Origin: Pogostemon cablin
Taxonomy: Eukaryota; Streptophyta; Magnoliopsida; Lamiales; Lamiaceae
DNA: 64,000 bases
NCBI GenBank assembly: GCA_023678885.1
Contig: CM042997.1
Span: 22,512,064-22,576,063 of the forward strand
Reading direction: 5' to 3'
Every line of letters begins with the position of its first letter. The stretch's first letter is position 1. Made by a program: the position numbers and the translations under genes. Shown here piece by piece: positions 33,870 to 45,703 of this stretch. A model generated the notes under the pieces. The model was not told where the DNA came from. It saw only the letters and a list, made by a program, of their open reading frames with translations, and searched no databases.

Positions 33870-35825
33870 TTTTATGGTATTTACTAATTAAGTAAGATAC
33901 TTTCTTATTTCGTAATACTCATACCCGTATATAAATAAATATCATTTAAAAATTATATTTTAAAATTCATTACAATATTTATATCCGTACTAAAATCTTT
34001 TAGTGGACTTTGGGTTATGGCCTCTCCCGAATTAGTCGGTCTATGGATCGGATACCGGTGCACCAAAAAATATTAGTAAATTACTCATACTCATTTAATA
34101 CTATTTTTTTAAAATATTTTTATTGATTAAAATTAAGATTTTAAATGACTGATTAAATATAAAATAAATATAATATAAACCCTAATTTTATAAGTTGTTA
34201 TAATAATAATTGAATAATATTACTATAAACCCTAAATCCTAAAACCATATCCCTAAACCTTAAATCAATATAATATACTTAAATTAATTTTATAAGTTAT
34301 AATAATAATTAAATAATATTACTCTAAACCCTAAACCATATAATTAAAAATTAATTCAAATTATTTAGGAATAATTAACATAATTTGAAAAAAATTAATT
34401 CAAATTGTTTAGGAATAATTAACATTATAATTTGAAATAATTAAAATTAGAAGTAGTTATGTATTATATATTTAATGAAAAATAATATTAAGCACACATA
34501 TAAGGAATCATTTTAAACAAGATATCATTTTAAATTAAATAGGGTATTATTATTATGACCACTAAATTAATGGTTAAAATCTAATATCATAATTGTAATA
34601 TTATAATTTTTATTTTAATTTCAAACCCTAATACTTATTTTTTAAAAAATATTTTTTTATTGATTAAAATTAAGATTTTAAATGAACTTATACTATTGCT
34701 GATTAAATATAAAACAAATATAATATAATTCTATTATAAAAATATGACATAAACCCTAATTTTATAAGTTATTATAATAATAATTGAATAATATTACTAT
34801 AAACCCTAAACCCTAAAACCATATCCCTAAACCCTAAATCAATATAATGTATTTAAATTAATTTTATAAGTTATTATAATAATTAAATAATATTACTCTA
34901 AAACCTAAACCATTAAAAATTAATTCAAATTGTTTAGGAATAATTAAAATAATTTGAAAAAAATAATTCAAATTGTTTAGAAACTGATTAAATATAAAAT
35001 AAATATAATATAATTCTATTACAAAAATATGACCTAAACCCTAATTTTATAAGTTGTTATAATAATAGTTGAATAATATTACAATAAACCCTAAATCCTA
35101 AAACCATATCCCTAAACTCTAAATCAATATAATGTATTTAAATTAAATTTATAAATTATAATAATAATTAAATAATATTATTCTAAACCCTAAACCATAT
35201 AATTAAAAATTAATTCAAATTATTTAGGAATAATTAACATAATTTGAAAAAATTAATTCAAATTGTTTAGGAATAATTAACATTATAATTTAAAATAATA
35301 AAAATTAGAAGTAGTTATGTATTATATATTTAATGAAAAAAATAATATTAAGCACACATATAAGGAATCATTTTAAATAAGGCATCATTTTAAATTAATG
35401 GCTAAAATCTAATATCATAATTGTAATATTATATTTTTTTATTTTAATTTTAAATTCTAATGATATTTTTTTGAACTACTCGTATTCGTTTTTTTAAGGT
35501 GTTTATTAATTATACGTAAGATACTTTCTTATTTCGTAATACTCATACCCGTGTATAAATAAATATTATTTAAAAATTAAAATTTTAAAAATTCATTACA
35601 ATATTTGTATCCGTCCCAAAATCTTTTAGTGGAATATGGGTTTTGGCCTCCCCTGATTATTCGGTCTATGGATCGAATGCCGGTGCATCAAAAAATATTC
35701 GTAAATTACTCATACCCATTTAATACTTATTTTTTTTAAATATTTTTTTATTAATTAAAATTAAGATTTTAAATGAACTTATCTATTGTGGATTAAATAT
35801 AAAATAAATATAATATAAGTCTATT
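33870..35825 (+). repeat. large irregular tandem array with telomere-like CCCTAAA words
   Basis: Three or more copies of a unit with TTATAAGTTGTTATAATAAT..AACCCTAAACCCTAAAACC..ATATCCCTAAACC..AATTCAAATT.TTTAGGAATAATTAA (near 34130, 34660, 34981, and a partial one at 35752). A second module with TACTTTCTTATTTCGTAATAC..CTTTTAGTGGA..GGTCTATGGATCG is present at 33880-34100 and 35510-35730, bounding the array. Confidence 0.8.
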
Positions 35826-35883
35826 AAGAGATGTTACATGAGATTTTACTCTAGCATTAATTAATTTAATTTATTCATTCAAC

Positions 35884-35923
35884 AAGACCTTTGAAAGGTG
35901 GAACGAGGCCAATACTGCTGAAT
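35884..35923 (-). pseudogene. 40-bp fragment of the kelch-like gene
   Basis: GACCTTTGAAAGGTGGAAC followed by GAGGCCAATACTGCTGAAT matches 28548-28586 with one change. Both sides are unrelated. Confidence 0.7.
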
Positions 35924-36273
35924 TGCTTTCTCATTTTCATCCGGAGATAGGAGATAATAATTTTTTAAAAAAATTGATGCATAAATATGATAAACCACAT
36001 TCCTACAAGCATCAATCAATCTCACTCTGTTATTGGAATGGAATGGAAGGTTGAGATCATATGATCTTCCTATTAACTATAATATACTAGATTGTGCATT
36101 TTGCTGCTTTGCATGCTAGCGAGTAATGACAAATTTACTTCACTACTTCTAATTGAAAATATGAGCCTAAACTTCTCATGCAGTCATGTCAGTGTATGTA
36201 CACTATTTATATATTTATGAATAATAAATAATTGACCAAATAGAGTACTATTCATTACCCGGCTTAAACCTGA

Positions 36274-36575
36274 TTTCTTTTGTTGAGAATTTAATCCTCT
36301 CGCAAAAGGCTAACGTATTCTGCCCCGTGATTCCTATAATAATTTATATATATATATAAAGAAAAAGAAAAAATACAAAATAAAATACAAATTTAAAGTA
36401 CGTTAATTTACACATGGAGTAGAAACTAAATTACCTTTGAGTTTTAGCAGTTTCTCTAGATCTGTAGTTACGTACTACGCTTTCTTTTGTTGAGAATTTA
36501 ATCCTCTCGTAAAAGGATAACGTATTCTGCCCCGTCATTCCTATAATAATTAAAAAAAAAAAATTATATATATAT
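36274..36575 (+). repeat. duplication with period of about 207 bp
   Basis: TTCTTTTGTTGAGAATTTAA, TCCTCTCG.AAAAGG.TAACG and TATTCTGCCCCGT.ATTCC occur at 36274 and 36481. It looks like a duplicated gene fragment, but no product was recognised. Confidence 0.75.
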
Positions 36576-37043
36576 ATAAACAACAAGTTTAATATTACAA
36601 ATAAATAAACAAATGTAATTTAATTGGCATAAGAAATCACTCCTTCCTCCTCGTCTGTCTATAATCCTAGGTGTAGCTGTTCTAATAAATTACTGCCCCT
36701 TGGCAACACAATGGGAAAGATTTTACTAACCAACACAAACTGATTCGATGTGCTAATTTTAAGATTGTCTGCAATTTGCCTTTCTCTGAGCACGCATGCA
36801 GACGGTAGCAAAGAGAACTCATAAAAAGGACATAAATTGGGCCAAATTTTTAATTTTAAAACAAATAATTTAATTGGGCCTTTAAACTTGTGTATATGGG
36901 CTTGCTCACCTACATTACTTAAGTTACCCTATCATTCTTAGAAAAATACACTTACCCTTTTAAAAATTGAGGGGGCAAGTCCCCCCTTTGGACCCACTGC
37001 TTTAGAGACTTTCAGAAACTCATCTAGTAGCTCCAAAATACTA
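36576..37043. other. unassigned spacer
   Basis: No feature seen apart from mixed-composition sequence that may be old gene debris. Confidence 0.3.
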
Positions 37044-37289
37044 CTTCCTCCGTACCATTAAAAATTTTAAATTTTTTATTTTGTTCGTCTTATAAAAAAA
37101 TTCACACCTTCAAATAAAAAAATACACACAAATCAATAACCACACAACACACTTTAATTTTAAAATAACTTACTTTATAATTTATTTATTACTTAAAAAT
37201 AACAAACTACCCTAAAAGTAAAGCAAAAAAAAAATTTTTTTTTTCTAAAATACGTATCTACAGGTAACTTCACTTTGGGAGAGAGGGAG
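37044..37289. mobile_element. Stowaway-like MITE, uninterrupted relative of 3666-4154
   Basis: Starts CTTCCTCCGTACC, ends GGGAGAGAGGGAG, flanked by TA. The interior TTCACACCTTCAAATA..ATACACACAAATCAATAACC is the empty version of the site hit by the inner MITE at 3748-3973. Confidence 0.85.
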
Positions 37290-37549
37290 TACTATTTCAC
37301 AAGGTTAATGTGCAATTAAGCTGGTTGCAATTCTATTTGACATGAATTTTAGCAACTCTTATCAATAATCCACCCCCAAATCACACAAGAGAGATGTAGG
37401 CAATAAATGAAATACAGAACACCTGCCTTCAAGTTTTTGATATGTAAAGTGGAAACTGATGTTTTTTATAAATGAAGAGAGAGTGAAGACAATCCCAGAT
37501 AAAAAACTATAAAGATGAAGAACAAATAGCCATGAGCACATACAGATGA

Positions 37550-37730
37550 TAATGTTGGATCTTAGTTTTACTCAAGGCAATAGAACAATATAAGGATGAA
37601 GAACAAATACAATTTTATCAAGATGAAGAACAAATACAACCATAGTCACGAGCACTTATGAAAAACCTAAATTCTACTGTATAACCGGACAAATACAGAA
37701 ATGCACATATCTAATACAAAAAGATTTAAA
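37550..37730 (+). repeat. direct repeat flanking the MULE region, left copy
   Basis: AATGTTGGATCTTAGTTTTACTC-type start, then CATAGTCACGAGCACTTAT and TATAACCGGACAAATACAG. It recurs at 60589-60735. The left copy has an extra internal duplication of AGATGAAGAACAAATACAA. Confidence 0.85.
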
Positions 37731-38111
37731 TGGGTAAATTAAGAATCCGTCTCACAATAGAGGATCCGTAAAACGGTCTCACCCAAGACATACCCTTGAT
37801 TTTTTTAGGGTAGTATATTATTTTAAGTAATAAATAAATTATAAAGTAGAGAGTGACTACCCTACAACCGGTCCTACCAAAATTTTGATAGAATCGGATC
37901 CTACAGCAAAATGGGTTAAATTCGCTGATAAACAGCCTTCCTACCTGGACGCAACAGAAGAAAATTTCGCGGATAAATTTCGTTGTTTGCTTAAAATTTT
38001 GCGGATATTCTCTGAATCTCTAAATCACATTTCGAGACCTAAATTAGCGACATGCAGAACCTACAAGAAGATGGTAGACAGGAGGATAATACATAACGCC
38101 GCGCATCAATG

Positions 38112-38368
38112 ACCGCTACGAATTCGAGGCCTTTCATAGCGTGGAGCAGCGAGACGACGAACAAAGTTCAGTTGTTGCGGACAGAGGTTACGAACCAGAA
38201 GAAGATTTCAGAGATTTTACTGAATTCAATTCAGGTTTGTATATTTTTTTCGTCAATTTTCATGAGAATAAATGTTAAATTTAGTCAATTTCTTCATATA
38301 CTTTCTTAAATTCGTAGGAATAATTGAAGAAGAAACATTTGTAGTCAACAACAATGCATCAAATGGAG
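38112..38368 (+). pseudogene. MULE transposase gene, 5' exons 1 and 2
   Basis: Exon 1 in the frame DRYEFEAFHSVEQRDDEQSS..GYEPEEDFRDFTEFNS ends at 38234 before GTTTGTAT. Exon 2 (38318-38368) reads GIIEEETFVVNNNASNG between CGTAG and GTTAGA. The phases fit: exon 1 leaves one base that exon 2 completes. Exon 2 leaves a G that joins AA at 45704 to give E-H-D-E-I-S, continuing into the FAR1 domain. The acidic N-terminus is usual for this transposase group. Upstream of exon 1 all frames have stops near 38090, so the real start is lost or in an unseen exon. The joining is inferred from phase, not transcripts. Confidence 0.6.
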
Positions 38369-38525
38369 GTTAGAAAATTCTAAAAAACATGGTATCATAT
38401 ACTACGTGATTACATAAAATTTCCATTTACTGATTTAACTCATTCATCAAATAGAAATTCATGTGTTAATGTGGTGGTGTTTTGTTTTAAAATTTTCTTA
38501 TTCCTTATGTTGAATTTGTTATGCT

Positions 38526-40503
38526 TGATAGGCTTTTTCTGCGCACTATAATTAAATCCTCAAGTGTAAGGATATCAATTGTAGCAGCAATCACCCAAGT
38601 AAAATTATCGATCCCACTGAGACAGCTAATTATTTATTTTACTCTTAATTACTAATTAATCAGAATTGAGTAACCAATATTCAGAGTATTGTAGTGAATT
38701 AATTATCTAAATTACTGAAATATTAAATAACTGAATTAATTAAAAGCAAGGAAAAATAAAAGCAAGTTTCTAATCAAGAGATAACGAACAGTTCTAAGGT
38801 ATCAGGTAGAGACCAATTAATTTGGGTTATTAAACTTACGATTATTCATTCATGCAGTTTCACTGAAAATACACCACATATCCCTGTTATCCCATCGAAT
38901 ATGATTCGATTCAAAGCTAACAGTCTAATCTGGTTTAAATCCTAAGGTGCGCAAATATTACCAAGCCTTATTCCTAGATACTAATCAAAGCAAGCAACAA
39001 TACCTCCGGATGGTAAGCCCGACTAACAAGATATTTTCTGGAATTACTACAAGGTTCTATTCACTTCCTACTTGATTGTCTAATTGCATTGTTCCACTAA
39101 ACTAATCAAGCATTTGACATACCAGTTCATGAAATTAAAGTGCTTATAGCGGAGCTACTCTAATCCCTAACAGATAGACAATACCAATCATGAACGCACA
39201 CAAGCTAACATAATAATCCAAGCATTATAGCGGATGTCATGAATATATTATGAAGACGTTACGAAGCAAAAAAGCATGTCTTAATAAAATAAGTAAAATC
39301 AAAAGCTCAACTGCATAAAATCCCAATCTTTGGTCTAAATCCCCAAATCAATCAAATCAATCCATCAAACCCTAGAACTGTATATAAAATTAGCCCATGA
39401 GATTACAAGCAATCCTCATGGCTAAGCAATTCATAACAGTAATCAAAGTAATAGAAAGGAATAGATAGGAATTGTGAAACCCTAGTGTAGGAGCAATCTC
39501 ACGTTCCTTCTCCGTCTCTTCAATTGCTTGATTTTCCCTTAATTAGCACTTGAAACCCTCTTGAAAGTGGATGGATGGTGAAATCAGGTTGTCAATCTGA
39601 TATGGAAGAATTGGAGGTGTGAATTGATGATGGATTATGGATGGGTTCTCTCCAATTTGTGTCTCGATCTCCCTAATTGTTTCTAGGACTGATGCAGGGC
39701 TTTTTCGCGATCGAAACTGCTTCAAAATTGCGATTAGAGGGTATATATACACTGCTGCATCGAACAGGTCTCGTCTGGGCCCGATTTTGGGCCGCTCGGC
39801 ACCTTGCTCGAGCCGAGCTCATGGCCGAGCGGCCCCCAAACCAGCCGAGCATTATATGGTTGGAATGGGAAAATCGTGTAGGCTCTGAGGGCACCCCACT
39901 CGGCTGGGAATTCGCAAAATGTTGGTCCCGCTCGAGCCGAGCGGCCTCCCGAGCTGCGGAGACTGCACTGCGCGACTTCACCGTTTTGAGCATAACTTCT
40001 TCATACGGACTCCAATTTAAATGATTTTTGCGCTCACGTGTTCCTCTTTTCCTTGGCTTTCTTATAAAGAAATCTGAGAAAATCCAACATTTGAATATGT
40101 AAAAAGTCATGAAAAGTGGCTGCTCGGTACAGCATGTGCGACGTTAGTTCTTTGATCATAACTTTCTCGTTTGGAATCCAATTGGGGTGTTCTTTATGTC
40201 AAAATGACCCTCTCTTCTGTGGCTTTCCAACCATATATCATATGATCAATTTGGACTTCTATAAGAATACAGAAATTTGTACAACATGGACTGTATTTTT
40301 CAGCATTCCTTCTCACTTTCACTCCTCATTCAAACTTTGAACTTTTGATCATGTTTTACCCTTCAAAACTCAACAAAACACCTTAGTAGCATCTTAATTA
40401 TGCAAGATATGAAAACCATGCCATTCTATACAAAATCATGGCCACATTCTATAAAAAACGGTGTAATGTGAGACCTAAAATACGTGAAATTCCACTCTCA
40501 ACA
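38526..40503 (-). repeat. 3' LTR (minus-strand element), 1978 bp
   Basis: Includes a GC-rich section (39770-39990) full of GCTCGAGCCGAG / GCCGAGCGGC words in both orientations, able to form hairpins. The open frames here are duplicated in the other LTR and are not genes. Confidence 0.9.
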
Positions 40504-41110
40504 AACCCCCAAACTTACCTGTTGCTCGTCCCGAGGCAACGACATATAAAACCAATAGAGTAATTGAGAGGAAATTTCACAACTTCACATCCAAGAAAAT
40601 ATAACAATTCAAAAATCATACTTCAAATACTAAGACAACCATCCATCTAAGAACATACAATTCAAATCAACTACTTCACTTTTTCGGAATGCTCATCCAC
40701 CATTCTCACGGGTAGTATTTACGCTCATCGCTCAAGTGTGAGATATACATTTCAGGGTAAGGTGTTTACACTCAAAGTCAATTCAAACACACGCGTAACC
40801 ATAAGCTTGACAATCATCTCAACTCTCGACTAAAGGGATAATTTCAACAATAGGATCACAAAGGTCTTGCATTAGGTCGTAATGTTGGCTCTTTGGTAAA
40901 GGTAGGAAATATATGGATATCGTGACTCAATCACTAGTAGAGAATCAAAGAAGACTTACAGCTTTTCAACAAACAGCTTTACTTTCTTCTTTCTTCTTCA
41001 ACGCTCTTCAATGCTTCTTGCAATTTGATTCCTCCTACACTTTTGAACACCACATCCTTACTTGAAATTTTTTCTTCTTCCCTCTTTTCTTTTTTTTTTC
41101 TTTTTCAAAT

Positions 41111-41169
41111 AAGGGTACCAGTTTCAGGCACTACCCTTTTCATGGGGTACCAGTTTCGGGCACTACCCC
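41111..41169 (-). repeat. paired hairpin-forming repeat in the element's 3' region
   Basis: Two adjacent units, AAGGGTACCAGTTTCAGGCA + CTACCCTT and GGGGTACCAGTTTCGGGCAC + TACCCC. Arms AAGGGTA/TACCCTT and GGGGTA/TACCCC differ by a pair-preserving change. Confidence 0.6.
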
Positions 41170-42164
41170 TTTATGCAACAATTTAACTACTCTTTTCAAC
41201 AATTTTCATCACTTCCAACTTATTCTCCTTTTATGTTTCTTCTCAAGATACCAAATTGACTCCTTCAACTCTCTACTAGGTAGGGATTTTTAAAGGCTAA
41301 CAAAGGGAGCAATTGGCTTATCACGTAGGCTTCCAACAAATAAGGCTTTTAGGCTCAAAAGGGTTGACTACGGATATTTTCAATAGGTAGGATAATAATT
41401 TAGCTAGTGAATAATAAACAACAAAGATGGCCTAAGATCATTTCCTATTATTTAATTAAACACGTAGCTTCAAGCAAGATATAAAGCCAAGTTCTAGAAT
41501 ACGTGTGCATGAACGATACTCACAAGAATAAACTGAATCATGCAATTGGTCATGATTTCAAAAGGCTCAAAATCTCACATGGCTATAGGAATGAACGAGC
41601 AATCCTAATAAAGTTACATAACTAATCTTTCATGCACATAAATAAATTTCAAGTATCTCAATATCCAAACACAATCTCAAACTGCTTCTCAAACACAATC
41701 ACACATATAATCAAGTGCCATGAAAAACCAGAAAATCATCCTAGAGAACCATAAATCGACTACACCGACACTAGAATTAACACAAAACAAAACACGAAAC
41801 CTGAAAAATCGCAAAAAATCAAACCCTCAATATTCTCAAATAAATCAAAAATATTAAGAATCCGCAAAAAATCGACCCTCCAAGCAACAACACAATGCAA
41901 AATTTTTACTTCGGTACTACAAGACAAGCCTATCAAGTTTTTTACTTCGGTACTACAAGACAAGGTATGTACGTAACCTCCCCCCAAACTTAGATCAAAC
42001 AAAGTGAGAAACTAAGTTTGCAAAGAAGTATATACCGTAGTCGAGCAATACCTAATAAAATTATTACACCAACACAGATATAGAAAAGCAATTAAATCGG
42101 GAGGGACAGCCCCCAACAGGCACTCATGTTTAACGTCGGAGAGTCACGACGTAATACCTCAAGC

Positions 42165-43208
42165 TCATCGGAATGGCCATGGATATCTTTCATCATTTCC
42201 ATCGTATTCTAATCGCTGTGCTTCTTCATCAATCCAATACTTATGGCAAGGGATGGCCTCGTTGGCATTCTTAAAATTTATCTTGACCTTGCCAACCATG
42301 TTAAGATCAAATTTCATCAACCTCTTCATTCTACTCCACCACTTATTCCTTCTTCCGACAAAAATTCCCAACTTCTCTTCTAGTTCCTTTCTATCCCTAA
42401 GAATATGAGAGGAATCATAAGGTGAAACAAAGTCAACAGAAACAATATCACTAAATTCAATGCAACTTAAAGAGTTTAAAGGTTTAGAAATGCTCATTTC
42501 ATTCTTCAAGTCCTCTTCGGTTGCTTCATGACTTTGCTCTTCTTCTTTCTTTTCTTCCTCAACAATTGACTCCAGTTGATAGCTCAATTCAAGTGGAACC
42601 ACTTGACTTAATCGAGTGGACTCCTCTTCGAGTTCTACTTCCTCAAGCGACAGCATAGGACCTTCAAATTGCATTCCAGGGTACAACGGAACAACAATAT
42701 CTTCCTCAAACTCCTCTTCATCCATTCTTTCCTCTTGTTGACCCTGAGAATTTAAACTTGAAGTGATGTTCGCAAGAAGATTGTTTATGTCTCTCGTTCT
42801 TTGATCAAACTCCTGCGATGCAACTTCCCTCTCCTGTGATTGAACTTTCATCTTTCTTTCTAAAGCTTCCAACATTCCCATGTTTTCTTCATGCTTCTTG
42901 ATGGAAGTATCAAATGCGTCTTGTAATTCTTGGGAAACTCCGATCGATCCAGAATAAGTGTTCTCTTGATAAGGTTGATATAAATTTTCATTGTAAGCAC
43001 AAGACCATTCATCTTCATATCTGACTTGATTGTAGTACTGAGAATGACTTTGATTCACTAAAGAATCATAACCATAATTCCTCTCATCCATGTAATATGG
43101 AGAAGGAACCATAGCATTATGATTTTCATATCGTTTCAATATTTTGTCTATGCATGGAGAAGGATCCATAACATTCTGATTTCCATATCTTTTCAATATT
43201 TCGTCCAT
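42165..43208 (-). CDS. unrecognised 347-residue ORF of the LTR element
   Basis: A complete open frame from ATG (43208) to stop, the only long ORF of the 38526-45325 element, about 120 nt downstream of its primer site, where a gag would start. No zinc knuckle, protease or polymerase motif. Visible: an N-terminal near-duplicate (MDEILKRYGNQNVMDPSP / IDKILKRYENHNAMVPSP), a Tyr/Asn-rich part (residues 40-85), a predicted coiled-coil-like region (about 95-150, ELQDAFDTSIKKHEENMGML), a long acidic stretch (about 160-250, many E), and a basic end segment with WWSRMKRLMKFDLNMVGKVK then WIDEEAQRLEYDGNDERYPW. The basic tail and WxxDDE-like region recall proteins carried by nonautonomous Tat/Ogre-like elements. 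I assign no function. Preservation over 347 codons in a young copy suggests it matters to the element. Confidence 0.75.
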   Translation of the reverse strand: MDEILKRYGNQNVMDPSPCIDKILKRYENHNAMVPSPYYMDERNYGYDSLVNQSHSQYYNQVRYEDEWSCAYNENLYQPYQENTYSGSIGVSQELQDAFDTSIKKHEENMGMLEALERKMKVQSQEREVASQEFDQRTRDINNLLANITSSLNSQGQQEERMDEEEFEEDIVVPLYPGMQFEGPMLSLEEVELEEESTRLSQVVPLELSYQLESIVEEEKKEEEQSHEATEEDLKNEMSISKPLNSLSCIEFSDIVSVDFVSPYDSSHILRDRKELEEKLGIFVGRRNKWWSRMKRLMKFDLNMVGKVKINFKNANEAIPCHKYWIDEEAQRLEYDGNDERYPWPFR

Positions 43209-43323
43209 CTCAGTACCTCAAAGATAATTTATAGTCAGAATATATTCAAATAAGAAAAATAAAAAAAAGCAATAAAAAGTCCTAATTAAACTAGCAATAA
43301 AAGAAAAATAAATAATTAAGCCG

Positions 43324-43341
43324 TCCCCGGCAACGGCGCCA
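43324..43341 (-). other. primer binding site of the LARD-like element
   Basis: Minus-strand TGGCGCCGTTGCCGGGGA, a primer site common in Tat/Athila-like and LARD elements (not initiator Met). Confidence 0.75.
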
Positions 43342-43347
43342 AAAACT

Positions 43348-45325
43348 TGATAGGCTTTTTCTGCGCACTATAATTAAATCCTCAAGTGTAAGGATATCAA
43401 TTGTAGCAGCAATCACCCAAGTAAAATTATCGATCCCACTGAGACAGCTAATTATTTATTTTACTCTTAATTACTAATTAATCAGAATTGAGTAACCAAT
43501 ATTCAGAGTATTGTAGTGAATTAATTATCTAAATTACTGAAATATTAAATAACTGAATTAATTAAAAGCAAGAAAAAATAAAAGCAAGTTTCTAATCAAG
43601 AGATAACGAACAGTTCTAAGGTATCAGGTAGAGACCAATTAATTTGGGTTATTAAACTTACGATTATTCATTCATGCAGTTTCACTGAAAATACACCACA
43701 TATCCCTGTTATCCCATCGAATATGATTAGATTCAAAGCTAACAGTCTAATATGGTTTAAATCCTAAGGTGCGCAAATATTACCAAGCCTTATTCCTAGA
43801 TACTAATCAAAGCAAGCAACAATACCTCCGGATGGTAAGCCCGACTAACAAGATATTTTCTGGAATTACTACAAGGTTCTATTCACTTCCTACTTGATTG
43901 TCTAATTGCATTGTTCCACTAAACTAATCAAGCATTTGACATACCAGTTCATGAAATTAAAGTGCTTATAGCGGAGCTACTCTAATCCCTAACAGATAGA
44001 CAATACCAATCATGAACGCACACAAGCTAACATAATAATCCAAGCATTATAGCGGATGTCATGAATATATTATGAAGACGTTACGAAGCAGAAAAGCATG
44101 TCTTAATAAAATAAGTAAAATCAAAAGCTCAACTGCATAAAATCCCAATCTTTGGTCTAAATCCCCAAATCAATCAAATCAATCCATCAAACCCTAGAAC
44201 TGTATATAAAATTAGCCCATGAGATTACAAGCAATCCTCATGGCTAAGCAATTCATAACAATAATCAAAGTAATAGAAAGGAATAGATAGGAATTGTGAA
44301 ACCCTAGTGTAGGAGCAATCTCACGTTCCTTCTCCGTCTCTTCAATTGCTTGATTTTCCCTTAATTAGCACTTGAAACCCTCTTGAAAGTGGATGGATGG
44401 TGAAATCAGGTTGTCAATCTGATATGGAAGAATTGGAGGTGTGAATTGATGATGGATTATGGATGGGTTCTCTCCAATTTGTGTCTCGATCTCCCTAATT
44501 GTTTCTAGGACTGATGCAGGGCTTTTTCGCGATCGAAACTGCTTCAGAATCGCGATTAGAGGGTATATATACACTGCTGCATCGAACAGGTCTCGTCTGG
44601 GCCCGATTTTGGGCCGCTCGGCACCTTGCTCGAGCCGAGCTCATGGCCGAGCGGCCCCCAAACCAGCCGAGCATTATATGGTTGGAATGGGAAAATCGTG
44701 TAGGCTCTGAGGGCACCCCACTCGGCTGGAAATTTGCAAAATGTTGGTCCCGCTCGAGCCGAGCGGCCTCCCGAGCTGCGGAGACTGCACTGCGCGATTT
44801 CACCGTTTTGAGCATAACTTCTTCATACGGACTCCAATTTGAATGATTTTTGCGCTCACGTGTTCCTCTTTTCCTTGGCTTTCTTATAAAGAAATCTGAG
44901 AAAATCCAACATTTGAATATGTAAAAAGTCATGAAAAGTGTCTGCTCGGTACAACATGTGCGACGTTAGTACTTTGATCATAACTTTCTCGTTTGGAATC
45001 CAATTGGGGTGTTCTTTATGTCAAAATGACCCTCTCTTCTGTGGCTTTCCAACCATATATCATATGATCAATTTGGACTTCTATAAGAATACAGAAATTT
45101 GTGCAACATGGACTGTATTTTTCAGCATTCCTTCTCACTTTCACTCCTCATTCAAACTTTGAACTTTTGATCATGTTTTACCCTTCAAAACTCAACAAAA
45201 CACCTTAGTAGCATCTTAATTATGCAAGATATGAAAACCATGCCATTCTATACAAAATAATGGCGACATTCTATCAAAAACGGTGTAATGTGAGACCTAA
45301 AATACGTGAAATTCCACTCTCAACA
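43348..45325 (-). repeat. 5' LTR (minus-strand element), 1978 bp
   Basis: Near-identical partner of 38526-40503. Confidence 0.92.
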
Positions 45326-45703
45326 GTGGTGTTGTGATTTAGAAATTTCTTATTCATATGTTAATAAGGTGATGTTCTGTTATTGTCGTATTCTGCTTTA
45401 AATTTTCATATTTCTTATTGTACATATTATATAAATACAGAACTATATTTCAGTCATTTAAGAATAGGAGTAACCTAGTTACAAAATTGGAGTGATCCGA
45501 TTTCTACGAAAAACTAACCTAAGTTTACTTGCAGATTGCATACAATTATGTACTGCTATTTTCTGATCAACAGTTGGTATAGATAATTTGTAAACCTATC
45601 AATATTAATTCTTATTTATCTCTGAAATTACTTATTCCACTAGCATTCACTCAGTATGAAAAAATTAATAAAGTCTTACTCTTTATTAAACATTAAATGT
45701 AGA

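Larger units (their letters stand above)
38526..45325 (-). mobile_element. LTR retrotransposon derivative (LARD/Tat-like) with an unknown ORF
   Basis: Two LTRs of identical length, 1978 bp (38526-40503 and 43348-45325), differ at only about 1% by eye, so insertion was recent. On the minus strand the 5' LTR is 43348-45325. The primer site TGGCGCCGTTGCCGGGGA (43341-43324) follows 6 nt later, and a purine tract GGTAAGTTTGGGGGTT ends at 40504. LTR termini TGTTGA..TATCA. The 2.84-kb interior has no gag-pol domain I can recognise, only the 347-residue ORF at 42165-43208. No matching 5-bp target duplication: left flank ATGCT, right flank GTGGT. It sits in intron 2 of the MULE transposase gene, in antisense. 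Confidence 0.9.

Noticed and set aside
33870..35825. True interstitial telomere
   Set aside because: CCCTAAA words are isolated pairs within long AT-rich units, not a continuous telomeric run.
37735..37900. Terminal inverted repeat of the MULE, compared with 59700-59860
   Set aside because: Only scattered short matches by eye; not enough to call a terminal repeat.
39543..40340. Overlapping open frames of 69-145 codons, repeated at 44365-45162
   Set aside because: Identical pairs in two LTRs, overlapping on both strands in a GC-rich hairpin region; composition artefact of the LTR.
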